Shown here: piece after piece, positions 27,095-33,755 of the stretch
Numbering within the stretch: the stretch's first letter is position 1
Layout: every line of letters starts with the position of its first letter
Assembly: GCA_017983515.1 (NCBI GenBank)
Contig: JAGOBF010000018.1
Coordinates: forward strand, 1 to 64,000
DNA length: 64,000 nt
Direction of reading: 5' to 3'
From: Promineifilum sp.
GTDB taxonomy: Bacteria; Chloroflexota; Anaerolineae; Promineifilales; Promineifilaceae
Notes under the pieces: model-generated
Told to the model about the DNA's origin: nothing
What the model saw: the letters and a program-made list of their open reading frames with translations, nothing else
The model's database searches: none
Program-made: the position numbers and the translations under genes

Positions 27095-28165
27095 CTACCA
27101 GGAACCGTCCATCCAGGCCGGCCACAGAAAATCATAGCGATTGACCTTGGTGCGCTGGCGGTTCCAACAGAAAAAGCCGCTGGTGCGCGCGCGCGGATCG
27201 AGGACGTAGGCTACGTGCCAGAGCTGGGTGAAGAAGTTCTGATGAATGAACAAGTCCATCCCCGACAGGAAAATGCCGAAGCCGGGATGGGTATGGTACC
27301 AGCCGACGATGAAGGCGCTTTCGTCGGGGTAACGTTCCCAGAGTGTGTCGGTCATGTAGCGCCAACTTTCGGGCGTATAGGTCACGCTGGCCCCTTGCAT
27401 GACAGTATGTTGGGCAATGATGCTGTCGATGACGTGGACGACGTAGCGGCCGTCTGGCTGTTTCTCTGGTTGGCGGCCGACCATGACCCCGGCCACCTCG
27501 CGATCCAGACTACTGAGAGCGTGGGCCTGCATGGCCCGCAGCGGAGCTTCGTCGAGAAGTATGTCCACCGCCGCGCCGCTTGATTCGGCCAGAGGCAACC
27601 GCCCGCCGGCCACGCGCACGCGAGCCTGGCTGGGGATGATATGGGGCGGCACTGGCTTGGCGACGGTGATGGGGACCGGCTCGGCCGCTGGTTCGGGCGC
27701 AGCGGTCAGGGGCGGTTCGGGCTTGGCCGGCTCTATCAGCGGTTCATCCGCGTGTTCGGGCTGTGGGTCGTCCGACGCGGCTGCTTCCGCTGGGTCTTCA
27801 CTGGCCGCACTTTCGAGCGGCTCTGCGAGTCGTGGGGCTAACACGATGGCCTGATTCAGCCAGTCCTCGATCTCATCCGCAGCCTGGCCCTGGTCATCGA
27901 GGGCGGCGACGCGGACGATAACCTGCTCATCCCGGCGCAGGTCGAGGAGCGAAATAGCCTCATAAGCATCCCATACGTCGGCTTCCAGCGCCTCGGCATA
28001 AGCACTCAGCTCGGCCAGCGTGCAGGCCGCCAGGGGCTTAACCTTATCGCCGAGCGGAATTTTGTCGGCCGGCGCCAGGGTGACGACGGCCGTTACCGTC
28101 TCGGGCCGGCCGGGCAACGTTAGAGAGATTTGGGCCACGTAGGTGACGTTCGTCTTGTCGGTCAT
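27095..28165 (-). CDS. JAMM/JAB (MPN+) metalloprotease 2, soluble, putative deubiquitinase-like
   Basis: 356 aa from ATG at 28165 (MTDKTNV), just after the other JAMM gene. N-terminal about 110 residues form an alpha/beta domain of unknown function (ISLTLPGRPETVTAVVTL). A long Ala/Pro/Glu linker follows, then a C-terminal MPN+ domain. All JAMM ligands are present: Glu in SLDREVAGVMVG, then GWYHTHPGFGIFLSGMD giving H-x-H-P-x6-S-x2-D. Known JAMM enzymes cut isopeptide or C-terminal bonds of ubiquitin-like proteins. Here it most likely removes the cassette's Ubl from targets. There is no membrane segment. Confidence 0.88.
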   Translation of the reverse strand: MTDKTNVTYVAQISLTLPGRPETVTAVVTLAPADKIPLGDKVKPLAACTLAELSAYAEALEADVWDAYEAISLLDLRRDEQVIVRVAALDDQGQAADEIEDWLNQAIVLAPRLAEPLESAASEDPAEAAASDDPQPEHADEPLIEPAKPEPPLTAAPEPAAEPVPITVAKPVPPHIIPSQARVRVAGGRLPLAESSGAAVDILLDEAPLRAMQAHALSSLDREVAGVMVGRQPEKQPDGRYVVHVIDSIIAQHTVMQGASVTYTPESWRYMTDTLWERYPDESAFIVGWYHTHPGFGIFLSGMDLFIHQNFFTQLWHVAYVLDPRARTSGFFCWNRQRTKVNRYDFLWPAWMDGSW

Positions 28166-28170
28166 AATTT

Positions 28171-29433
28171 TTAGGGCTGCCCGGCATTCACCGGAGTCAG
28201 ATTGACGTTGACAATGCACGGGCTGCTGTTTGCCAGGCGGATATTATTCAAATCAACAGGTGACAGGCGCGCTTCATAGCTCCCGGCCGGAAATTCACTG
28301 GTTTCCCAATTGGCTAACAGACCAAGAGATGTATCGCGCCGCGAACGGTCGATCAGGTTCCACTCGGTATCGCCGGTCGGCCGGACTTCGATCTGGTAGC
28401 GGCGAGCCTCCGGATAGTCAGCCGTGCCGATGATTTGCAACGTCGAGCCCGCGGCATAAGCCTGGCCGTTCAGGGGCGTCAGAATGCGCAGACGCGGATC
28501 GGGGCAGGTGAGCGCGTTGCTATCGGCCAGCGACACCTGGGCCAGGTTAAGGACTGTCGTCTCCAGCAGGCTGACCCGTCTCTGAAGAGGAAGAACGCCG
28601 CCGACGATTAAAAAAAAAGACAGCATTAGCGCCGCTGCCGAAGCGGCCAGCCCCAACTCGCGGCCCGAAAAGCGCGGCCGTCCGCTGCGGGCCAATACCA
28701 CGCGGCTATCTGCATCGCTTGGCGTCTGCAATTCATACGGCTGATCCCAGACTGACGAGCGGACGACCCGCCAGGGGGTCTGAGTGTCTGGCTGCCGTTC
28801 TGGTAATTCATAGAAGCCGCCCAGGGGAGACAAGACGCCCCCCACCCAGCCGAAAAAGGCTGCCTCGTCGCGGATGGGATCAACGACCAGACCCACGTGC
28901 CACGGGAGAGTGAAAGCTGCCGAATGAACGACGACGTCGTCGCTCGAATAGAATACACCCAGATCGGGGTGAGTGTGGAACCAGCCGATGATGTCCAGAT
29001 TGCTGTAATGGGCAGTGCGGTCGCGGTGCAACTTCGACCATGAGTCGGCCGAGAAGGTGAAATGAACTGGCCCGTGGTCGGCGCTCGTTGCTGGCACAGC
29101 GGCCTTGACCTCGACGATCACGCTGTTCTTGTAGCGGTAGGTGTGGCCCAATAGCGCGCCGCCCAACTCGCACCTGGTATCGCTGCGACTGTGGGCGACG
29201 ACTTGCAGCAGGGCCGTCTGATGCATCAGGACGATCGGTTGGCCCTCGACCGGCGCGTCGCCGTGCGCCAGCCACTCTCCGGGTGGGGCGGGTGGTTGAC
29301 GGAAGGGCAGAGCCGCCATTGCCTCGCGGTGGGCGGCCGGCGTTTCCACGCGCACCGATTCGCCGCGCGTCGTTGCATCCGCCGGCGGGGGTGACGCTTT
29401 GTCGCGTTTATCCGAATTTGATGCCGAGGTCAT
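28171..29433 (-). CDS. JAMM/JAB metalloprotease 1 with membrane helix and external Ig-like domain
   Basis: 420 aa from ATG at 29433 (GAGG 6 nt upstream). The start lies inside the E2 gene, a 26-bp overlap. Layout: disordered N-terminus (1-55); MPN+ domain with the JAMM set Glu89 (CELGGALLGH), His153, His155, Ser163, Asp166 (GWFHTHPDLGVFYSSDD); a linker; one membrane helix at about 259-282; a short coiled stretch; and a C-terminal beta-sandwich (about 314-415, LRILTPLNGQAYAAGSTLQI) that would lie outside the membrane. A JAMM peptidase tethered inside with an external sensor-like domain is unusual. It probably deconjugates the Ubl near the membrane. Confidence 0.88.
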   Translation of the reverse strand: MTSASNSDKRDKASPPPADATTRGESVRVETPAAHREAMAALPFRQPPAPPGEWLAHGDAPVEGQPIVLMHQTALLQVVAHSRSDTRCELGGALLGHTYRYKNSVIVEVKAAVPATSADHGPVHFTFSADSWSKLHRDRTAHYSNLDIIGWFHTHPDLGVFYSSDDVVVHSAAFTLPWHVGLVVDPIRDEAAFFGWVGGVLSPLGGFYELPERQPDTQTPWRVVRSSVWDQPYELQTPSDADSRVVLARSGRPRFSGRELGLAASAAALMLSFFLIVGGVLPLQRRVSLLETTVLNLAQVSLADSNALTCPDPRLRILTPLNGQAYAAGSTLQIIGTADYPEARRYQIEVRPTGDTEWNLIDRSRRDTSLGLLANWETSEFPAGSYEARLSPVDLNNIRLANSSPCIVNVNLTPVNAGQP

Positions 29434-29941
29434 CTGAATCCTCGTCGCCAATGACGATCATGTCGGCCACGGACTGGCCCTTGAGTTCCCGGCGATCGAT
29501 GGGGAAGAGCGATTTGCGCTGGATAGCCCAGGCGGCCGCCTTGGAATTCATCGGGTCGCGTGGTTCATAGTTCTTGTACTGGATCATCTCTCCAAGGGTC
29601 AGGAGTAGTTCGTCCAGCGTTTTGGCCGGCCACCATGCGCCGATACACACCGCGCCGGTGACGTGGATATTGGGATGAAAGATGGGCGACACCCATTTGA
29701 GCTGGGGCTGTTTCAACGGGTATTCCGCGTGCAGATAGATTGTCACATCGTGCTGCTCACGGTAGATAGGTTGATTGGCCCCGGAGATGCCCTCTACACC
29801 CTTGCAGGTGAAGCGGATCAGGTATTTCTCCGGCGGGTCGCCCTCAGTCCTGATGATATGAATAAAATCGCTCCGATTCGCCAGATCGCGCACGCGCTGA
29901 TAGTCGTTGCGCAATCGGGTTTCACGAATGTCAAAGGACAT
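29408..29941 (-). CDS. E2 ubiquitin-conjugating enzyme-like (UBC fold)
   Basis: 177 aa. A canonical UBC core: the N-terminal helix (RLRNDYQRVRDLANRS), beta meander, the P-x(n)-P motif YPLKQPQLKWVSPIFHPN with His89-Pro90-Asn91, the catalytic Cys99 eight residues later (GAVCIGAWWPAKTL), and a crossover helix (LDELLLTLGEMIQ). The Asn of HPN, which stabilises the oxyanion in eukaryotic E2s, is retained. The C-terminal tail MIVIGDEDSDDLG is hydrophobic then acidic. AGGAG precedes the ATG. It would take the Ubl from the E1 and pass it to targets with the RING-like proteins. Confidence 0.93.
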   Translation of the reverse strand: MSFDIRETRLRNDYQRVRDLANRSDFIHIIRTEGDPPEKYLIRFTCKGVEGISGANQPIYREQHDVTIYLHAEYPLKQPQLKWVSPIFHPNIHVTGAVCIGAWWPAKTLDELLLTLGEMIQYKNYEPRDPMNSKAAAWAIQRKSLFPIDRRELKGQSVADMIVIGDEDSDDLGIKFG

Positions 29942-29968
29942 GATTGCTCCTGCTTCGATTCATGTTCA

Positions 29969-30017
29969 AATGCCCTTCGCGGCGCTTACCGAAACCGGTG
30001 AACTCCGGAAGGGCATT
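29969..30017 (-). promoter_or_regulatory. Hairpin in the Ubl-E2 intercistronic gap
   Basis: AATGCCCTTC (29969-29978) and GAAGGGCATT (30008-30017) form a perfect 10-bp stem whose loop has a further weak stem. It lies just upstream of the E2 ribosome-binding site in the only long gap (250 bp) of the cassette. It has no T-run. It may be an RNA processing or stability element, or may adjust E2 translation. Confidence 0.45.
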
Positions 30018-30191
30018 CTCAGTTACACAACTAAAGATAGACCCGGCAGGCCGGCGAGAAACATACCGGTCAGACGGAATGTCGCACAACGACGGGTCAG
30101 GTCTTTTCTTATCCAATCCACTTAAGTCGGATGAAGGCGCTGGAAACTGTGGACAGAATGATTGCCGCAGTCCCACCTAACACTTCGTTCG

Positions 30192-30458
30192 TCAGCCGGC
30201 CGTTACTTCGGGGAACAGGCTGAGGATGTCGTCTTCCTTCACACTGGCATCCCGCAACGATTCCTCGTCGCCGAGACGCTTGCCGGAAGAGCGATGATCC
30301 AACCGGTAGGTGATCGGATTCGCGCCCTGCGTCGTCGGCAGACCCATCTTGCTCACTAGAGCGGGGATCAACCGGCGCATCGGAACGTCGTCCGGCAACT
30401 CGACCGGGGTCTTCTTGGATCCGGTGGGATCATAAATGATTACTTTTGTACTTGCCAT
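30192..30458 (-). CDS. Ubiquitin-like protein (YukD/ubiquitin fold) with C-terminal glycine
   Basis: 88 aa from ATG at 30458 (MASTKVII), with GGAGG 11 nt upstream. An in-frame ATG at 30476 would use that same GGAGG as coding sequence and is less likely. The pattern VIIYDPTGSKKTPVELPDD, a central helix (MRRLIPALVSKMGL), YRLDHRSSGKRLGDEESL and VKEDDILSLFPEV is that of YukD-type ubiquitin-like proteins. The chain ends in Thr-Ala-Gly, so it has the C-terminal glycine needed for adenylation by an E1 but no Gly-Gly and no extension to be cut off. It lies between E1 and E2 genes and is the evident modifier. Confidence 0.88.
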   Translation of the reverse strand: MASTKVIIYDPTGSKKTPVELPDDVPMRRLIPALVSKMGLPTTQGANPITYRLDHRSSGKRLGDEESLRDASVKEDDILSLFPEVTAG

Positions 30459-30568
30459 CTTCTTAAAAGCCTCCATCAATATTGTCGTAACACATTACGC
30501 AAAAAGGTTGTTGCGGTTGCAGCCGCTTGATCCGGTTCCAGCCGGGCGGGCCGCCGCATGCTCTGAGA

Positions 30569-31750
30569 TCAAGCGAACTGCAAAAAGGTCGCCTTGTCTC
30601 CCGTTAACTCATAATAAACCCGTTCGCTGCCGTTGCGCGCCCGGATGATGCCGAGCGGCGGCACGTCGATCTCGGCGAACGTGCGCTCCAGGAACGTCTC
30701 TTCGCCGGTGATGCGATGGGTCATGCGCATCTCGCGCTTGGCGCCACAGACTGGGCAGACGGCCGCATCCTCGTAAAGGCGAGCCATCCGCTTAAAGATC
30801 GGCTCTTCATTGCCGCAAGAGTCGCAGACCATTGCGATGACCAGTTCGCTGTCGAACTCCAACACGGCCTCCGGGCCGAGCCGTTCTCGAGCCGTCGCCA
30901 GCAGGTCGGCCAGTGTGGTTTCGGCGGCCGAGGCCTCTGGCAGCTCGATAATCGGCTCCAGTCGGGAATGACTCATGCAAAACTCTTTCACCGGATATTC
31001 CGTCAGATAGATGTCGTTTGTTAAGCCGTTGATCATCAATGCCTTACCGGGCAGCACTTCCATGTTGTGTATCAGCTTTAGTGCCTCTTGGGTCTGGAAA
31101 GCGGCTACGATCGACGCGCTGGTGGGCGTCGTCGGCACTTTGCCCATCAGGATATCCTGCCGCGCAAGAAGCGGGCAGGAGTAGCGCAGATTGATGATCT
31201 GATAGTCCAGGTCGGTCAGGGTGCATTCGTAGCACGCGCCCTCGCCGGGGCGAAAGACGCGCACGATGCCCATCAACTCCTGAATGGCCCCATCAACCCA
31301 CGGCCGATCGATGGCCCAGCTGAAGCGATTGATCGACAGGCGCGCCTCGCGATTGTCGAGGCAACCGACGATGGCATCGACATGGCGAAAGACGCCCAGC
31401 CCCATCTCATAATTAATGTCCCCGTGCCAAGCTTTGACCTTGACGTCGGGGTTGATAGCCTTGACCGCCTCGGCCGCGGCATCGACCTTGCGCCGGCCGC
31501 GGTCGGTCGTTCGAAAGAGGATCGACCGGCTGAGATTGCTGTCCTCGATGGTGTCGAAGTCGGCGATCAGGATGTTGCCGATGCCCATCAGGGCCAGATT
31601 CTTGATGACCTCGTTGCCCAACGCGCCCGCGCCGATGACCAGCACGGTCGCTTTGCGCACAACTTCCTGCTGCCACCAACTGATGTAGCCGAAGGTGTGA
31701 TAGCGGTCGCTATCGGGGTCGGTGATAATTATCGTTTCCGTATCCGTCAT
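30569..31750 (-). CDS. E1-like ubiquitin-activating enzyme (ThiF/UBA family)
   Basis: 393 aa. The adenylation domain shows VLVIGAGALGNEVIKNL (ATP loop, 36-52), IADFDTIEDSNLSRS with Asp64/Asp66, Asn72 and Arg75, Lys88 and Asp132 (CLDNREAR). CYEC (173/176) matches the first half of the E1 zinc site. Cys192 in YSCPLLA aligns with the catalytic Cys region of UBA3-type E1s. A C-terminal domain (about 270-393) adds CDSC (309/312) and CPVC (332/335). GAGGAG precedes the ATG. It would adenylate the Ubl glycine and load it onto the E2. The long C-terminal part sets it apart from MoeB/ThiF. Confidence 0.92.
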   Translation of the reverse strand: MTDTETIIITDPDSDRYHTFGYISWWQQEVVRKATVLVIGAGALGNEVIKNLALMGIGNILIADFDTIEDSNLSRSILFRTTDRGRRKVDAAAEAVKAINPDVKVKAWHGDINYEMGLGVFRHVDAIVGCLDNREARLSINRFSWAIDRPWVDGAIQELMGIVRVFRPGEGACYECTLTDLDYQIINLRYSCPLLARQDILMGKVPTTPTSASIVAAFQTQEALKLIHNMEVLPGKALMINGLTNDIYLTEYPVKEFCMSHSRLEPIIELPEASAAETTLADLLATARERLGPEAVLEFDSELVIAMVCDSCGNEEPIFKRMARLYEDAAVCPVCGAKREMRMTHRITGEETFLERTFAEIDVPPLGIIRARNGSERVYYELTGDKATFLQFA

Positions 31751-31771
31751 TGTCTCCTCAATTCACCCTCG

Positions 31772-32419
31772 TCAGACCGGTTTGGTCAACGTGGCGATGA
31801 AGTTTTGCGTCACAATTAATTGGCCTTCGGGCGCATAGGCGATGCCGATGCCCACGTGGGTCCACACCGGATTCAGGATGTTGCCCCGGTGGTTTGTCAG
31901 CCGCCGCGGCTGGTTCATGAAAGCCGCGTGCACTTCCTGTGGGCCCCGCTCGCCATGACTGGCCGGGCCATAAATGACGCCGATGTTCTCGCCGCAGGCC
32001 AGATAGCTGATACCCTGACGATCCAGCCGATTGGCGACGGTGACGCCCTCCGGCGTTGCGTGGGCTACATAGCGGCGCTCGAGCATGTCGTTGGCATGGA
32101 GCCGGGCTGTTCGCGCCAGCTGCGGATGCCATTGGAGTGGCCCACGCCCCAACCACTTGGGAACATGCTCAGCCCGCGCCTGATTCACCATGATAAAGAC
32201 CATTTCTTCCAGCGGTCGGACGACTTCCTCCCCTGCGGGTTGGAAGGCGGCGATGTCGTCGGCCGTGATCAACAACGTGTGGCCTCGATGAGTATCGCGC
32301 GCTGGAGGAGCCTCGGGTACATCCTCGGTGCGGATCGTCAACACCGGCGGGGCCGTCACGCGGCCGACCTGTGACTCGATGTCTTCTGCGGTTACCCGCA
32401 AGGGATCGGCGTCGGTCAT
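31772..32419 (-). CDS. CAP/SCP domain protein without signal peptide
   Basis: 215 aa. Residues about 70-212 form a CAP (SCP/PR-1, YkwD-like) domain: VNQARAEHVPKWLGRGPLQW, ARLHANDMLERRYVAHATPEG, GENIGVIYG and TNHRGNILNPVWTHVGIGIAY. The N-terminal 65 residues have no signal peptide. Instead they carry three copies of a short motif (PLRVTAEDIES, VLTIRTEDVPEA, TLLITADDIAAF). CAP proteins are normally secreted, so a cytoplasmic one inside a ubiquitin-like operon is odd. Its N-terminal motif array may bind the Ubl or other cassette proteins. Function is unknown. Confidence 0.8.
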   Translation of the reverse strand: MTDADPLRVTAEDIESQVGRVTAPPVLTIRTEDVPEAPPARDTHRGHTLLITADDIAAFQPAGEEVVRPLEEMVFIMVNQARAEHVPKWLGRGPLQWHPQLARTARLHANDMLERRYVAHATPEGVTVANRLDRQGISYLACGENIGVIYGPASHGERGPQEVHAAFMNQPRRLTNHRGNILNPVWTHVGIGIAYAPEGQLIVTQNFIATLTKPV

Positions 32420-32430
32420 CTACTGTTTGC

Positions 32431-33657
32431 TTAAGCCTTCAGCGTCCGGTAGAAGGGCAGCGTAAAATGTGTCCGGTCGGCATTCAGCGTGATCGATTTG
32501 CGTTCGACCTCTCCACCATAATCGCGCGGCCAGGTGACGTCCACGTCGTAAGTCAGCCCGGCATCGATTTGCACCGGCAGTTCGCAAACGAATTCGCCGT
32601 CCTTGTTGGTCGTGCCGGCCACGTAGCGGCGAATGCCCCGCGAACTAACGCGTACTTGCAGCCCGTATAACCCCGGCCCGTCCGGCTGATCCTGGACGAC
32701 GACGCGGAGCTTGGTCGACTTCATCGCCGCGCGGCCTCGGCCGCCGCGCCGAACGGCCGAGGCGGCGGCCGACGTGTTGGCTCCGGCGGTGGCGTTCGGC
32801 ATGACGACGTTCGACGGTCGCGCGGGAGCCGGACGCTGGGTACTGGGCGGAGCGGGAGGCACGGCCTCCGATAGATCGATGCGTAACGGCGGTTGGGTGA
32901 TGGGCGAGGTTGGCCCGGTCGTCGCGCTGCCGGGGGCCAGATCGTCGGCGGTGATGCTGAGCGGGCTGCCCGGAGCCGGCGCCGCGGGGCGCTCCATTTC
33001 ATCCGGCGAGACCTCGATGCCGGTATTATACTCCGGATAGCGTTCCGGAATCGGCGTCCGATAGTAGGGCGGCAGCGGCGCGATAGTGCCATCCGGTTGC
33101 AGTGTATTCAGGGATGGCGGGCCGCCGGCGGCGTGGGCCAGCTTGCGGCCCAGCTTGTCGCGCTCGGTAGCGCTGCGCTGCACTTCTTGGCGGATAAAGT
33201 AAGCCGCCCGCTTGAGCACCTGACCGGCCGGGCTGAAGGGGTCGGGCGGAGAGGCCGGGTCGAGGCGGTCGAGCAGGAAATCGGCCCGCCACGCGTAGGC
33301 GGCCACAATGAGCGCCAGCCAGGCCGGAGCGGGTTGTTCCGTGGGCGGGGTGGTTCCGGCCGAGGTGGCCGCCAGAACGGCCACTTCTTCGTTGTCGGCC
33401 AAGCCGCTTTCTTGCAATAGGCCATAGAGCGCCAGCCGTGTGGCCTGTTCAGACTCCACGGCCTGGGCAAAGCTGTTACGTGTCGGCTCATCGAGTACGT
33501 TGGCCGCCAGCAGGAGCGCGCGGGCACGGGACTCGGCCAGCGCTTCGCCGTTGGGGTTCAGGTCGCGGTTTAGCCAGTCCAGCAAACGGCCGGCAAAGCT
33601 CATGAGTTGAGGCTTGCCGGGGAAAGACTGTATTTGCTTCTGGACAGTTTCGTGCAT
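32431..33657 (-). CDS. Cassette protein with helical N-terminus, Pro-rich linker and beta-sandwich C-terminus
   Basis: 408 aa, family not recognised. Residues 1-180 are helical (FAGRLLDWLNRDLN, ARALLLAANVLDEPTRNSF, KRAAYFIRQEVQRSATERDK). About 190-310 is a disordered Pro/Ala/Thr-rich linker that contains one copy of the operon motif (PLSITADDLAPG). The C-terminal 95 residues look like a carboxypeptidase-regulatory or transthyretin-like sandwich (TKLRVVVQDQPDGPGLYGLQ; GTTNKDGEFVCELPV; HFTLPFYRTLKA). No membrane segment. AAGGAG precedes the ATG. It lies between the GTPase and CAP genes and may be a scaffold; the role is unknown. Confidence 0.6.
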   Translation of the reverse strand: MHETVQKQIQSFPGKPQLMSFAGRLLDWLNRDLNPNGEALAESRARALLLAANVLDEPTRNSFAQAVESEQATRLALYGLLQESGLADNEEVAVLAATSAGTTPPTEQPAPAWLALIVAAYAWRADFLLDRLDPASPPDPFSPAGQVLKRAAYFIRQEVQRSATERDKLGRKLAHAAGGPPSLNTLQPDGTIAPLPPYYRTPIPERYPEYNTGIEVSPDEMERPAAPAPGSPLSITADDLAPGSATTGPTSPITQPPLRIDLSEAVPPAPPSTQRPAPARPSNVVMPNATAGANTSAAASAVRRGGRGRAAMKSTKLRVVVQDQPDGPGLYGLQVRVSSRGIRRYVAGTTNKDGEFVCELPVQIDAGLTYDVDVTWPRDYGGEVERKSITLNADRTHFTLPFYRTLKA

Positions 33658-33685
33658 CGCAGACTCCTTGAGAGCGCAGCCGGCA

Positions 33686-33742
33686 GACGACGGCCGGCAA
33701 ATCCACGGTTTGTTACTTCGTCGTGGATGGCCGTCCGTCGCC
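33686..33742 (-). promoter_or_regulatory. Imperfect hairpin between GTPase gene and next cistron
   Basis: ACGGCC...ATCCACG pairs with CGTGGATGGCCGT with a 5-nt bulge, in the 98-bp gap after the dynamin-like gene. No clear T-run follows on the minus strand. Possibly a partial terminator or RNA stability element. Confidence 0.35.
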
Positions 33743-33755
33743 CGCCGTCGGTCGT

